DNA of 64,000 nucleotides, from NCBI RefSeq assembly GCF_003056055.1, contig NZ_PYFP01000002.1, positions 806,001 to 870,000 on the forward strand, written 5' to 3'. Within the stretch, counting starts at the first letter, position 1; the number at the start of each line of letters is the position of its first letter. The translations under genes and the position numbers were made by a program. Shown piece by piece: positions 18,921 to 28,845 of the stretch. This DNA is from Glaciimonas sp. PCH181. GTDB taxonomy: Bacteria; Pseudomonadota; Gammaproteobacteria; Burkholderiales; Burkholderiaceae_D. The notes under the pieces were generated by a model. It had not been told where the DNA came from. It made no database searches and saw only the letters and a list, made by a program, of their open reading frames with translations.

Positions 18921-19694
18921 ATGAACAGTAAGACTCCACTTTCTGCAGCGCAGATTGCGGCATTTGAAACCGATGGCTATTTGTTGTTGCCAGGGCTAGT
19001 ATCGACCGCGGAATGTGCGCAGATGGTCGCCATCACTAACAAGCATTTGCAAGACGCGGTTGCGCCGCTGGAATATGAATCGGAGGTCGGCTACGCTGGC
19101 GCACCGACCTCGCTAGACAGCCTTGGCGGGCGCACGGCACGGCGCTTACGCGATGCCTACCATCGCGACGCGTCGTATCGTCAATGGGCCGTTAATCCGG
19201 TGCTGGTGGCGATGCTGACGCAAGTACTGGATGAGCCGGTCTGCCTGACGTTGGCACATCATAATTGCGTGATGACCAAGCATCCACATTTCGGCACGGC
19301 GACTGGCTGGCATCGTGATATTCGTTACTGGTCATTTGCGCGTAACGAGCTGATTTCGGTATGGCTGGCATTAGATAGCGAGACCGAAAACAATGGCGGC
19401 CTGCGGTTTATTCCCGGTTCGCATCGCTTCGCTATACAACCGTCGCAAATGGACGATCTTGATTTCCTGCGGCCTGACGTTGCTGAAAATCAAGCGCTTT
19501 TTGCGCAAGGTATTGCGCTGAATTTAAATCCAGGCGATGTCGTGTTTTTTCATAGCGGCTTATTCCACGCAGCTGGTCGCAACAATAGTCCATCCATTAA
19601 AGAGTCAGTGGTGTTCGCCTATCACGGCGTCAGCAATCCACCGCTTCCCGGTAGTCGTTCTGCCTCCGCAGAAGATATCTTCCTTGATAACTAA
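18921..19694 (+). CDS. Phytanoyl-CoA dioxygenase (PhyH)-family Fe(II)/2-oxoglutarate oxygenase
   Basis: About 257 residues with the PhyH fold. The iron-binding HxD is in TGWHRDIRYW and the distal His in SGLFHAAGRN; the Arg that binds 2-oxoglutarate is probably the one in this last motif. FETDGYLLLPGLVS is the usual N-terminal motif. The substrate cannot be told; related bacterial proteins hydroxylate varied small molecules. AGGA lies 8 bases before the ATG at 18921 (a GTG at 18918 is the alternative start). It is a single gene convergent with the esterase gene. Confidence 0.85.
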   Translation: MNSKTPLSAAQIAAFETDGYLLLPGLVSTAECAQMVAITNKHLQDAVAPLEYESEVGYAGAPTSLDSLGGRTARRLRDAYHRDASYRQWAVNPVLVAMLTQVLDEPVCLTLAHHNCVMTKHPHFGTATGWHRDIRYWSFARNELISVWLALDSETENNGGLRFIPGSHRFAIQPSQMDDLDFLRPDVAENQALFAQGIALNLNPGDVVFFHSGLFHAAGRNNSPSIKESVVFAYHGVSNPPLPGSRSASAEDIFLDN

Positions 19695-19709
19695 ATCGCA
19701 GAAACGTTA

Positions 19710-20639
19710 TTACTCAGCGGTGTCCGCTAACGGCAATCCATGATTGGCTGAAGCGCTAGCCGTTGTATTTTCTGGATTTGACTGGATAAAGGCATCCACC
19801 ACGTCTAAAACCGGGGCCAAACCGCGCAACGGACGCGAAATAGCACCAACCAAAGTGGCGTGACTGACGTGCTCAAAATATTGCTCTTTCACAGGCACGT
19901 GCGCGGTGCGCAACGCTGCTGCCAAACCGCCGGTATTGCGCTCCGGATTGACCAAATTATCTTTCGTCGCGGCGAGTAATAATGTTGGCGGCGCAAGCGA
20001 TGTCACGTGATTGATTGGTTGGGAGTCGACCGGTGAGTTGGGGTAGAAAAATACTGGTCGTACACCACGATTTTCAATCGGCAGAAAATCATACGGGCCC
20101 GCCAGACCGATAAAGCCGCGAAAAACCGCCGGCGTTAAATTTACCTCTGCCAGCCAGCGTGGATCAAGCGCCAACATTGCCGCATTGTAAGCACCGGAAC
20201 TATGGCCCATCACGTATAACCGATGCGGATCGCCGCCATATTTTGCAACTTCTCGCACAGTCCACGCGGCAGCTTTCGCGCCGTCTTCCAGGAAGGCAGG
20301 ATAACGGACTTCCGGATAAAGTCGATAGTCGGCGATGACGGCGACAATGCCGCGGGAAGCAAGCGCCTCACCCACAAAAGCATAATCGCCGCGTTCACCG
20401 CTACTCCAGCTGCCGCCGTAGAAAAACAGCACGACAGGGGCCGGGGAATGTAAATTTTTAGGCGTATAAACGTCCAATTCATTGCGCGGATTGGCACCAT
20501 AGATGATGTCGGCGGTCTTGTTATAAGTGCTGCTGGTGGTGACTGCGTTAATGGCCGTCAGCGGCGAGCACGCAACCGTTGCCGTTAAGGCCAACACCAG
20601 CACGACACATGTCAGCGCAATTTTTGAAAAAAGAACCAT
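19710..20639 (-). CDS. Alpha/beta hydrolase (carboxylesterase type), probably a lipoprotein
   Basis: 309 residues. The N-terminus VVLVLALTATVACS looks like a lipoprotein signal with Cys24. The hydrolase core shows the oxyanion motif FFYGGSWSSG, the nucleophile elbow GHSSGAYNAA and a catalytic His near HVSHATLVG; the Asp is likely in AATKDNLVNPERN. This resembles BD-FAE/kynurenine-formamidase-like esterases, but the substrate is unknown. It follows the Kef-type gene by 125 bp on the same strand. Confidence 0.8.
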   Translation of the reverse strand: MVLFSKIALTCVVLVLALTATVACSPLTAINAVTTSSTYNKTADIIYGANPRNELDVYTPKNLHSPAPVVLFFYGGSWSSGERGDYAFVGEALASRGIVAVIADYRLYPEVRYPAFLEDGAKAAAWTVREVAKYGGDPHRLYVMGHSSGAYNAAMLALDPRWLAEVNLTPAVFRGFIGLAGPYDFLPIENRGVRPVFFYPNSPVDSQPINHVTSLAPPTLLLAATKDNLVNPERNTGGLAAALRTAHVPVKEQYFEHVSHATLVGAISRPLRGLAPVLDVVDAFIQSNPENTTASASANHGLPLADTAE

Positions 20640-20764
20640 TGTCCAACTCCCGAAAGCGTCATCACATCACACAGCTGTGCATTAAGCTTTATATACGACG
20701 AACAAGTCAGAGCAGATTCAAAAAGAGTCAAAAATATAACAAAACAAACGGTGATCCTTTGCGA

Positions 20765-22753
20765 TCAGCCACTAAATAGGCGCTCTTCCGCCTTCGCAAT
20801 GCCTTCTGCCGCACCCCGCAAAATGACAATATCGCCGCCTTGCAACACTGTCTGCGGACTAATATCAATACGCCCTCTGCCGCGCCGGACGCTGCTGACT
20901 TCTGCCCCAATTTTGGTTAAATCCAGCGCGGCCAGTGACTTGCCGATCGCCTTCGCGCCGTCTGGCAACGTGACCGAATGCAAACGCTCTTGCAAATAAT
21001 CTTCAATGTCACTTGTATCGCCAGCGCCGTGGAAATAGCCCCGCAATGAGGCGTACCGTTCATCGCGCGAAGCTTGCACGCGATGGACTACGCGTCGCAA
21101 CGGCACGCCCAGCATGACCAATGCGTGCGACGCCAGCATTAGGCTGCCTTCTAGCGCCTCGGGCACGACTTCGGCTGCACCTGCGGCACGCAATTTATCC
21201 AGATCGGTGTCGTCATAGCTGCGCACGATGACCGGCAATGATGGCGCCAATTCATGAACATGGTGCAGCACCCGTAACGCCGAGGGCGTGCTGGCGTAGG
21301 TGATCACCAACGCTGCGGCCCGATGTATACCTGCGGCTACCAGACTTTCGCGACGCGAAGCATCGCCATACGAAACCTGCGCCCCACCAGCCCGTGCCTC
21401 AATGACGCGGTCAGGATCGAGATCAAGAGCGTGGTAACTAATGCCCTCCTCTTCCAGCAAGGTCGCCAGACTTTGTCCGCTGCGGCCAAACCCAGCGATG
21501 ATGACGTGTTTCTGCGTCGCCATTGTGCGCGTTGCCAATTGCGTCAATTGCAACGATTGCATCATCCATTCGTTGGCAGAGAGCTTCATGACGATGGCGT
21601 CTGCGTTATTCAAAATAAACGGCGCTGCCAGCATCGAAAGCACCATCGATGCCAAAATTAACTGGATCAACAAAGGATCCATCAAATGCAAGCCGCCCGC
21701 CTGACTCAACAGAACAAAGCCAAATTCCCCCGCTTGTGCGAGCGCCAAACCGGTCCGCAACGCGACACCGGTAGAAGAGCCGAAAATTTTTGCCAGCGCT
21801 GCAATCAGGACGAATTTCAAGAAGACCGGACCCGCCAGCAGTAGCAAAACTAGCCACCAGTGCTCAATAACCAGACGGACGTTTAGCAGCATCCCGATGG
21901 TGATAAAAAACAGACCAAGCAAGACATCGCGGAATGATTTGATGTCTTCTTCTACCTGATGTTTGTATTCAGTTTCTGAAATCAGCATGCCTGCGATGAA
22001 CGCGCCCAGCGCCAGCGAGAGACCGGCGCGTTCGGTAATCCAGGCGGCGCCTAGCGTTATCAGCAGCAAGTTAAGCATGAACAACTCTTGCGAACGGCGC
22101 CGGACCACAATTTGGAACCAGCCACGCATGAGTTTTTGTCCGAGGAATAGCAGCAGCACTAAAACGACGACTGCCTTAGCGCTGGCCCAACCGAGCGTCG
22201 CCACCAGGTTGCCGGAATCCTTTGCCAGCGCGGGAACAATGATCAGCAACGGCACCAACGCCAGATCCTGAAATAGCAAAATGCCAATAATGCGACGACC
22301 GTGTTCGCTCTCCAGTTCCAGCCGTTCGGTCAATAGCTTCGAGACGATGGCGGTTGAAGACATTGTCAAGGCCGCACCGAGGGCAAACGCTGCTTGCCAG
22401 CTAATGTTGGTGAGTTGCGGCAACAGGTAAGCGACCAGCCAGCCGAACAGCATCGCCGCGCCTATCGTCAACAATACCTGCGCCATGCCTAGTCCAAATA
22501 CGATACGGCGCATCGCCGATAATTTGGAGAGCGAAAACTCAAGGCCAATCGAAAACATCAAAAACACGACGCCAAATTCGGCTAACGCATGCGTCGTTGC
22601 GTTGTCTTCAGCAAACCCAAGCGCGTAGGGACCAATCACAATCCCCACCGTCAGATAGCCCAGCATGGGCGGCAGGTGGAGCATGCGAAAAGCCACGACG
22701 CCGAGCACCGCGGACCCGAGTAACAAAATAGTGAGTTCTAATCCAGAAAGCAT
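20765..22753 (-). CDS. Kef-type monovalent cation:proton antiporter (CPA2) with RCK domain
   Basis: 662 residues. The antiporter domain (~1-385, about 12 helices) is followed by a TrkA-N/RCK domain with the nucleotide loop HVIIAGFGRSGQSLATLLEEEG (~417) and a TrkA-C domain (~575-655). KefB/KefC-type proteins export K+ when ligand binds the RCK domain. Which member (KefB, KefC or YbaL) cannot be decided. The gene is divergent from kdsD across a 329-bp spacer. Confidence 0.9.
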   Translation of the reverse strand: MLSGLELTILLLGSAVLGVVAFRMLHLPPMLGYLTVGIVIGPYALGFAEDNATTHALAEFGVVFLMFSIGLEFSLSKLSAMRRIVFGLGMAQVLLTIGAAMLFGWLVAYLLPQLTNISWQAAFALGAALTMSSTAIVSKLLTERLELESEHGRRIIGILLFQDLALVPLLIIVPALAKDSGNLVATLGWASAKAVVVLVLLLFLGQKLMRGWFQIVVRRRSQELFMLNLLLITLGAAWITERAGLSLALGAFIAGMLISETEYKHQVEEDIKSFRDVLLGLFFITIGMLLNVRLVIEHWWLVLLLLAGPVFLKFVLIAALAKIFGSSTGVALRTGLALAQAGEFGFVLLSQAGGLHLMDPLLIQLILASMVLSMLAAPFILNNADAIVMKLSANEWMMQSLQLTQLATRTMATQKHVIIAGFGRSGQSLATLLEEEGISYHALDLDPDRVIEARAGGAQVSYGDASRRESLVAAGIHRAAALVITYASTPSALRVLHHVHELAPSLPVIVRSYDDTDLDKLRAAGAAEVVPEALEGSLMLASHALVMLGVPLRRVVHRVQASRDERYASLRGYFHGAGDTSDIEDYLQERLHSVTLPDGAKAIGKSLAALDLTKIGAEVSSVRRGRGRIDISPQTVLQGGDIVILRGAAEGIAKAEERLFSG

Positions 22754-23082
22754 TTGCGTTCAATTCGTAGTTAATCCACAACAACGTGCGGTTTTGCGAC
22801 ATGACTTCCAACGCTTGGTTTCTTAGATTGGTGGCGCGGTGCTGCAAAAGTTCACAGCAAAAAATCCCTGCTCCACCTCGGATTTTGCGGGTTTTTTGAT
22901 CAATAGTGGGACTATTTAACCGAAAATTCAGTGAAATATTGCCTAAGCCACCGCTTTCGCCATCTTCTGCCTGATCGGCTCCGCCCTAAATAAGGGCATG
23001 CCCGCTTTGCCATAGATAGATTAATTGCACCAGAATAAAACTGGCAAGTTTTTTGCTTTGCGAATTCGTTTATACTTTCGGG
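22754..23082. other. Intergenic region between the Kef-type gene and kdsD
   Basis: 329 bp without a credible ORF. Small hairpins: AAAATCC/GGATTTT (22861-22886), with GCGGGTTTTTTG after it, and GCCCT/AGGGC (22984-22998). A TATACT hexamer at 23071-23076 lies 6 nt before the kdsD ATG. Confidence 0.45.
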
Positions 23083-24102
23083 ATGAGTTTAACCGATGCC
23101 AAAATCTTGCCAAAATCTTTTAACGCCCTCCGCGCGCTAGAGCTTGCACGTCAAACGCTGCAAATCGAAGCTGACGCCATTCTCGCTCTGAAAAATCGTA
23201 TTTCTGATAATCCCGAAGCGCCCTTCGCACAAGCGGTTGGACTGCTATTGAACTGTAGCGGCCGCGTCGTCGTCTCAGGAATCGGAAAATCCGGCCATAT
23301 TGCACGCAAAATCGCCTCTACATTAGCCTCGACCGGAACGCCTGCATTGTTCATTCACCCCGCTGAAGCCGCCCATGGCGATCTCGGCATGGTGACAGAA
23401 CATGATGCTTTTATTGCCATTTCCAACTCTGGCGAAACCGCAGAATTGATGGCAATCGTGCCGATCGTCAAACGCATGGGCGCGACCTTAATCGCGATGA
23501 CCGGCAATGACGAATCAGGCCTGGCGCAACTGGCGACCGTCCATCTCAACGTCAAGGTGGATAAAGAAGCCTGCACATTGAATTTGGCACCAACCGCAAG
23601 CACTACCGCCACATTGGCGCTGGGTGATGCGTTGGCGGTGGCTTTGCTGGATGCACGCGGATTTCGCGAAGAAGACTTTGCGCGATCCCATCCTGGCGGC
23701 GCACTTGGCCGACGTTTACTGACCCATGTGCGCGATGTCATGCGTAGTGGCGATGCGATTCCTGCCGTGACTGCTGAGGTGTCATTATCAGCCGCATTAC
23801 TCGAAATTACCCGTAAAGGCCTCGCCATGACGGCGATAGTCGACGACAAATTTCATCCTGTAGGCGTGTTTACCGATGGCGATTTGCGCCGTTTGATCGA
23901 ACATGTGCAAGATTTCTCAAAACTGACCATCGCCGATGTGATGCACATTAACCCGCGCACTATCGGCCCGGATCAATTGGCCGTTGACGCAGTGCAGATC
24001 ATGGAAGAGTTCCGTATCAATCAATTGCTGGTGGCCGATGCCGACGGTAAGCTAGTGGGTGCGCTACATATTCACGACCTGACCCGCGCAAAGGTAATTT
24101 GA
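23083..24102 (+). CDS. kdsD: D-arabinose-5-phosphate isomerase
   Basis: 339-residue KdsD/KpsF protein that converts ribulose 5-phosphate to arabinose 5-phosphate, the first step of KDO synthesis. The SIS domain covers ~35-190 (VSGIGKSGHIARKIASTLASTGTPA; HGDLGMV; SNSGETAE), followed by two CBS domains (~210-335). The ATG at 23083 gives the standard N-terminus; a TTG 10 codons upstream is less likely. There is no ribosome site before the ATG, but TATACT lies 6 nt upstream, so the transcript may be leaderless. kdsC follows with a 1-nt overlap (TGATG). Confidence 0.95.
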   Translation: MSLTDAKILPKSFNALRALELARQTLQIEADAILALKNRISDNPEAPFAQAVGLLLNCSGRVVVSGIGKSGHIARKIASTLASTGTPALFIHPAEAAHGDLGMVTEHDAFIAISNSGETAELMAIVPIVKRMGATLIAMTGNDESGLAQLATVHLNVKVDKEACTLNLAPTASTTATLALGDALAVALLDARGFREEDFARSHPGGALGRRLLTHVRDVMRSGDAIPAVTAEVSLSAALLEITRKGLAMTAIVDDKFHPVGVFTDGDLRRLIEHVQDFSKLTIADVMHINPRTIGPDQLAVDAVQIMEEFRINQLLVADADGKLVGALHIHDLTRAKVI

Positions 24103-24668
24103 TGACTGCTGCCGGAAACACCATCAGCGTACCCGCAGCAGTAAATGCGCGTGCAGCGCAAGTGCGCTTGATGATTTTTGACGTCGATGGTGTGTTGACC
24201 GATGGCGGCTTGGTGTTTGGTGCGGACGGTGAAGCGTTAAAACGCTTTAATGTCTTAGATGGCTTAGGCATCAAACTGTTGCAGCAGGCGGGCATTGCCA
24301 CCGCAATTATCAGTGCACGGTCTTCGGCCATTGTCAGCCGTCGTGCAAGCGATCTGGGTATCACGCATGTCCATCAGGGCGTGCACGACAAATATGCAGC
24401 ATTCCTGAAATTATTAACCGACACAAATCTAACGCCGGATGTATGTGGCTTTATCGGCGACGATATTATTGATCTGCCGATTTTGTTGCGCGCCGGTTTC
24501 GCCGTCAGTGTTCAGAATGGCCATGCCGAAGTCAAATCACGGGTGCACTATGTCACGCAAGCCAGTGGCGGCCATGGGGCGGCGCGAGAAGTATGCGATT
24601 TAATTTTACGTGCGCAAGACAAATACGATGCTGCACTGGCGCCGTATTTAAGCGGAATTTCTGCGTGA
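24102..24668 (+). CDS. kdsC: KDO-8-phosphate phosphatase
   Basis: 188-residue HAD phosphatase of the KdsC subfamily without a cap domain. Motif I is DVDGVLTDGGLVFG, motif II ISARSS, motif III near HVHQGVHDKYAAF, and motif IV FIGDDIIDLPIL. It removes phosphate from KDO-8-phosphate in the cytoplasm. The ATG at 24102 overlaps the kdsD stop; it is followed by lptC after 10 bp. Confidence 0.95.
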   Translation: MTAAGNTISVPAAVNARAAQVRLMIFDVDGVLTDGGLVFGADGEALKRFNVLDGLGIKLLQQAGIATAIISARSSAIVSRRASDLGITHVHQGVHDKYAAFLKLLTDTNLTPDVCGFIGDDIIDLPILLRAGFAVSVQNGHAEVKSRVHYVTQASGGHGAAREVCDLILRAQDKYDAALAPYLSGISA

Positions 24669-24678
24669 TGAGAGTTTT

Positions 24679-25278
24679 ATGAAAAACCTGCGGTCAACTT
24701 TCCGCCTCCGTTTCATGTTGCTGCTGGCGCTGTGCATCGCGCTTGCGCTGGGCAGCTTCTGGATCATGGAAGTAATGAATAAGAGCACTGAAAAAATGTT
24801 GCCCAATGCGCCGCGTGTTGCGCCTGATTATTACGTCGAAAATTTTAATTATGTGCAATTGGCGTTGAATGGTCAGCCACGCTACAACATCTCGGGCCAG
24901 CGCCTGACGCATAATCCTGCCGACGATTCCTATAACGTCAATTTGCCGGTGATCCATAGCCTGGATAAAGCCAAACCGCCGATGACCTTGCGCTCGAATA
25001 CGGCCAAAATTGAAGACAATAATAGCAAGGTGAATATGTATGGCAATGTCACCGCTGATCGCCTTGCAACACCGAAATCGTCGAAATTACATTTGCAGTC
25101 CGAGTATCTGCAACTGCTGCCTGACGATGACATCATTACTAGTGACAAACCGGTCCAGATTACAATCGACCAGTCGAAAATGAACGGCACCGGCATGTAT
25201 GCTAACAACGCAACGCTGGAATTGCGTTTACTGAGCAATGTACGTGGCACCTATCGCGCAACACCGCGCCAACCTTAG
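24679..25278 (+). CDS. lptC: LPS export protein LptC
   Basis: 199 residues with one N-terminal membrane helix (FMLLLALCIALALGSFWIME) and a periplasmic beta-jellyroll domain. The family links the LptBFG transporter to LptA. Typical features are APDYYVENFNYVQLALNGQPRYNISGQ near residue 45 and NNATLELRLLSNVRGTY at the end. Gene order kdsC-lptC-lptA-lptB supports the call. Confidence 0.92.
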   Translation: MKNLRSTFRLRFMLLLALCIALALGSFWIMEVMNKSTEKMLPNAPRVAPDYYVENFNYVQLALNGQPRYNISGQRLTHNPADDSYNVNLPVIHSLDKAKPPMTLRSNTAKIEDNNSKVNMYGNVTADRLATPKSSKLHLQSEYLQLLPDDDIITSDKPVQITIDQSKMNGTGMYANNATLELRLLSNVRGTYRATPRQP

Positions 25279-25356
25279 GCATCAATCCCACAGCCACCCC
25301 GGATCGTGCCCTGTGCCGTTATCCCCGTTATTCCTTTTTCAGGATTCAGGATTTTT

Positions 25357-25896
25357 ATGAAACGTATTCTTTTTTTATCGCTACTGGCATTGCAACTGAC
25401 ATTGATGTCGGGTGCGCGCGCCGAGAAAGCGGATGCAGATAAACCATCGAATGTCGAAGCAAACACGTTCACTTTGGATGACGTGAAGCAGGTCAAGATA
25501 TTTACTGGAAAAGTTATTTTGACGCGCGGTACGCTGGTGATGAAGGCCGATAAAGTGGTCGTGACAACCGACCCATCCGGCTACCAATTCGCAACGTTAT
25601 ATGCAGCACCGGGCGGACTGGCAACGTTCCGCCAGAAACGCGATGGCGGTCCGGATTTATGGATTGACGGCGAAGCAGAGCGTATCGAATACGACGATAA
25701 AACTGAAATCGTAAAATTATTTTCTAAAGCGCAAATGCGGCGCTTGCAAGGCACAAAACCTACCGATGTCGTGAACGGCGAGTTCATTTCCTACGATAGT
25801 CGCGCTGAATTCTACTCGGTGAATAACAACGCGTCTGGCACAAGTCAGCCCGGTAGCGGACGCATCAAAGCGGTCATCCAACCGAAGGGGAAGTAA
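25357..25896 (+). CDS. lptA: LPS transport periplasmic protein LptA
   Basis: 179 residues. A cleavable signal ([22 protein letters not shown]) is followed by the OstA/LptA repeat fold ([21 protein letters not shown]). It carries LPS across the periplasm. The ATG at 25357 is chosen since AGGAT lies ~7 bases upstream and the signal peptide begins there. The stop lies 1 base from the lptB ATG. Confidence 0.93.
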   Translation: MKRILFLSLLALQLTLMSGARAEKADADKPSNVEANTFTLDDVKQVKIFTGKVILTRGTLVMKADKVVVTTDPSGYQFATLYAAPGGLATFRQKRDGGPDLWIDGEAERIEYDDKTEIVKLFSKAQMRRLQGTKPTDVVNGEFISYDSRAEFYSVNNNASGTSQPGSGRIKAVIQPKGK

Positions 25897-25897
25897 G

Positions 25898-26650
25898 ATG
25901 ACGGCGATTAATTCGAGTACGCTGATTGTCAAAGGCTTGCAAAAAAGTTATGGTGCGCGGCAGGTTGTCCGCGATGTTTCCCTGAATGTCAAAAATGGCG
26001 AGGTGGTTGGATTACTGGGCCCCAACGGTGCCGGTAAAACGACCTCGTTTTATATGATTGTGGGCTTGGTGCCGTCGGATGGCGGCGCAATTGATCTGGA
26101 TGGCGTGGATATCTCGCGCTTGCCTATTCATCAACGTGCCGTGCTCGGTCTGTCCTATTTACCGCAAGAAGCATCGGTATTTCGCAAACTTACGGTAGAA
26201 GACAATATCCGGGCTGTGCTCGAGCTTCAGCGTCCAGACGGCGTGCCGCTCACCAAACAACAAATCTCGGACAAGCTGGAATCACTGCTGCAAGAATTGC
26301 AAATCGATAAACTGCGCGAAAACCAGGCTTTGTCGTTATCTGGTGGTGAGCGCCGTCGCGTAGAAATCGCCCGCGCTTTAGCCACCAATCCCCGTTTCGT
26401 ATTGCTCGATGAGCCATTCGCAGGGATAGATCCGATTGCCGTAATCGAAATTCAGCGCATCGTGCGATTCTTGAAAGAGCGTGGGATCGGCGTCCTGATT
26501 ACCGACCATAACGTGCGGGAAACGCTCGGCATTTGTGACCGGGCGTACATCATCAACCAGGGTAGCGTGCTGGCCAGCGGCAGTCCAGACGACATCATCG
26601 CCAACGAATCGGTGCGACGCGTTTATCTGGGTGAACATTTCCGCATGTAA
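25898..26650 (+). CDS. lptB: LPS export ABC transporter ATPase LptB
   Basis: 250-residue ABC ATPase. Walker [11 protein letters not shown]-loop LPQEASVF, signature [15 protein letters not shown], Walker [14 protein letters not shown] and the switch His in [11 protein letters not shown]. It drives LPS extraction by LptBFGC from the inner membrane. A ribosome site AGGGGAAG overlaps the lptA end. rpoN follows by 35 bp, as in many Proteobacteria. Confidence 0.97.
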   Translation: MTAINSSTLIVKGLQKSYGARQVVRDVSLNVKNGEVVGLLGPNGAGKTTSFYMIVGLVPSDGGAIDLDGVDISRLPIHQRAVLGLSYLPQEASVFRKLTVEDNIRAVLELQRPDGVPLTKQQISDKLESLLQELQIDKLRENQALSLSGGERRRVEIARALATNPRFVLLDEPFAGIDPIAVIEIQRIVRFLKERGIGVLITDHNVRETLGICDRAYIINQGSVLASGSPDDIIANESVRRVYLGEHFRM

Positions 26651-26685
26651 CTGAATACAGGAATACTGAGGAATCCCCAGCACAC

Positions 26686-28173
26686 ATGAAACAATCCCTC
26701 CAACTCCGCACCTCGCAACATCTGGCGCTGACACCACAGTTGCAGCAATCTATACGATTGTTGCAATTGTCTACGCTGGAACTGCATCAGGAACTGGAAC
26801 ACATCCTCTCGGACAATCCGTTGCTGGAACGGCTTGACGACCCTCTTGATAACTCTGTCAGGTTGTTAGCGGACGGCGCAATCAACTCGACGGCTTCGAC
26901 GATGGATGCACCAACCGGCGATAGTGAAGTCAGCAGTTCACCAACAGAGCCGGAAGGCGGCGGTGAAACTCAAGAGGCTGGCGACAATAGCCAGGACAGC
27001 GCTAACAATGACAGCGAATGGAGTTTCGACGACGTTGCGCGCACTTCCAAAGCCCCGGACGACGAAGATGCCAGGCCGCAGTTGGAAGCTTATGAAACGA
27101 CCTTGCGCGAACATTTGCTGAAGCAAATGCGTGAAACTGTGGATCAGCATCGCGACCGCGCATTGATCGAATTAATCATCGATGCGCTGGACGAGAATGG
27201 TTATCTGGAAGAGCCGCTGGAAGATATTCATGCCCGTCTTCCAGAGGAATTAGACATCGAAGTCGAAGAGCTATCAATGGCTCTGAAGATGGTGCAGAGC
27301 TTTGACCCGACTGGTGTGGGTGCTCGCAATGCTGCCGAATGTCTATCTCTGCAAATTAAAGCATTTCCGAAAGTAGCTTTCGTCACACGTCGTCTGGCAT
27401 TAATTATTGTGCAAGATTATCTGGCCTTATTTGCACAACGCGATTTTAATAAAATCAAAAAAGCGCTCGATTGCGACGACGAAGATTTACGTGAAGCACA
27501 AGTAGTTATCAAGCAATGCAATCCTCATCCAGGCGCTACTTTTGCGGGCAGCGCCTCGGATTATGTGGTGCCGGACGTGATTGTCAGACGTACAAAAAAT
27601 GGTTGGCAAGTCATGCTTAATAATGACGTTATGCCAAGACTGCGTGTAAACGCCCTCTATGCCAATATTCTGAAGCAAGGTAAAAGCGAAGGATCGCTGG
27701 GATCGCAGTTGCAAGAGGCGAAGTGGTTGATCAAAAATATGCGTCAACGCTTCGATACCATCCTGCGCGTGGCGCAAGCAATTGTAGAACGTCAACGGAA
27801 TTTCTTCTCACACGGCGCGGTCGCGATGCGGCCGCTTGTGTTGCGCGAAATAGCTGATACACTAGGATTACACGAAAGTACTATCTCTCGTGTGACCACT
27901 CAGAAATACATGCTCACCCCTCACGGGATGTTCGAATTAAAGTATTTCTTCGGTAGCCATGTTGCTACAGAGGCAGGTGGAGAGGCTTCCTCTACAGCGA
28001 TACGGGCGTTAATCAAACAACTGATAGGAGCGGAAGATTCTAAAAGTCCTTTCTCTGACAGCAAGATTGCCGATATGCTCGCGGAACAAGGTATGGTAGT
28101 TGCACGTCGTACGGTCGCAAAATATCGCGAAGCATTAAGAATTCCGCCAGTCAATTTGCGTAAATCTCTTTAG
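26686..28173 (+). CDS. rpoN: RNA polymerase sigma-54 factor
   Basis: 495 residues. Region I is Gln/Leu-rich ([31 protein letters not shown]), region II is an acidic linker (~60-130), and region III has core-binding and HTH parts ([14 protein letters not shown]). The RpoN box reads [15 protein letters not shown]. It binds -24/-12 promoters and needs enhancer proteins. Type IV pilus and nitrogen genes are usual targets in related bacteria. Confidence 0.97.
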   Translation: MKQSLQLRTSQHLALTPQLQQSIRLLQLSTLELHQELEHILSDNPLLERLDDPLDNSVRLLADGAINSTASTMDAPTGDSEVSSSPTEPEGGGETQEAGDNSQDSANNDSEWSFDDVARTSKAPDDEDARPQLEAYETTLREHLLKQMRETVDQHRDRALIELIIDALDENGYLEEPLEDIHARLPEELDIEVEELSMALKMVQSFDPTGVGARNAAECLSLQIKAFPKVAFVTRRLALIIVQDYLALFAQRDFNKIKKALDCDDEDLREAQVVIKQCNPHPGATFAGSASDYVVPDVIVRRTKNGWQVMLNNDVMPRLRVNALYANILKQGKSEGSLGSQLQEAKWLIKNMRQRFDTILRVAQAIVERQRNFFSHGAVAMRPLVLREIADTLGLHESTISRVTTQKYMLTPHGMFELKYFFGSHVATEAGGEASSTAIRALIKQLIGAEDSKSPFSDSKIADMLAEQGMVVARRTVAKYREALRIPPVNLRKSL

Positions 28174-28280
28174 CTGTTTGTATGTATGCACAACCGTCGC
28201 TGTGTCCTGACTGACCGATTCATAATGAATTGATCATCCCAAGTCCGAACCGCCAACGACATACTTCATAGGAGCGCTGT

Positions 28281-28634
28281 ATGAATTTCACAATTAGTGG
28301 GCATCACCTCGACGTAACTCCCGCCATTCGCGAACACGTGCTAAGCAAATTGGAGCGTATCAAGCGCCATTTCGATCAGGTCATAGATATTAGTGTGATC
28401 CTGACTATCGACAAAATCACAGAGAAAGAAAAACGCCAGAAAGCCGAAATTAATTTGCGCGTAAAAGGCAAAGACCTGCATGCTGAAAGCATTGCGCATG
28501 ACCTTTACGCCGCCATTGACTTGCTGATCGACAAGCTTGATCGTCAAGTAATTAAATATAAGGATAAACTGCAGAACCACCAACATTCCGCGATTAAACA
28601 TTTGCCCGAGGATGCACCTATCCCGGCTACGTAA
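28281..28634 (+). CDS. hpf: Ribosome hibernation promoting factor
   Basis: 117 residues, a short HPF/YfiA-type protein ([63 protein letters not shown]). It binds the 30S decoding region in stationary phase. A GGAGCGCT site lies upstream of the ATG. In many Proteobacteria ptsN follows; here a terminator and a convergent gene do. Confidence 0.94.
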   Translation: MNFTISGHHLDVTPAIREHVLSKLERIKRHFDQVIDISVILTIDKITEKEKRQKAEINLRVKGKDLHAESIAHDLYAAIDLLIDKLDRQVIKYKDKLQNHQHSAIKHLPEDAPIPAT

Positions 28635-28703
28635 TGTTGTGAGGTCTAAGTCAATGCAAGTGTGTCTCAAGAATCATTGAGAAAATACTAAACTGACAAA
28701 CGA

Positions 28704-28736
28704 GCAAGGGCGCAGTTAATGCGCCCTTTGTTATTG
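28704..28736 (+). terminator. hpf terminator
   Basis: 8-bp stem AAGGGCGC/GCGCCCTT (28706-28713 with 28721-28728), 7-nt loop, then TGTTATT. It closes the lptB-rpoN-hpf run. Confidence 0.75.
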
Positions 28737-28802
28737 GAAAATCACTTTAATTACCTATATTATTTGGATAATTTTCAGCATGATTTTTTTGCTGATTGTT
28801 TA

Positions 28803-28832
28803 GCCTCATCTCATCAATGAGGCTTTCATTTC
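28803..28832. terminator. Hairpin next to the DUF4197 gene end
   Basis: 7-bp stem GCCTCAT/ATGAGGC (28803-28809 with 28817-28823) followed on the plus strand by TTTCATTT. It lies 20 bp past the stop of the minus-strand DUF4197 gene, so it could end transcripts of either strand. Confidence 0.4.
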
Positions 28833-28845
28833 TCTGGCAGCCGGA

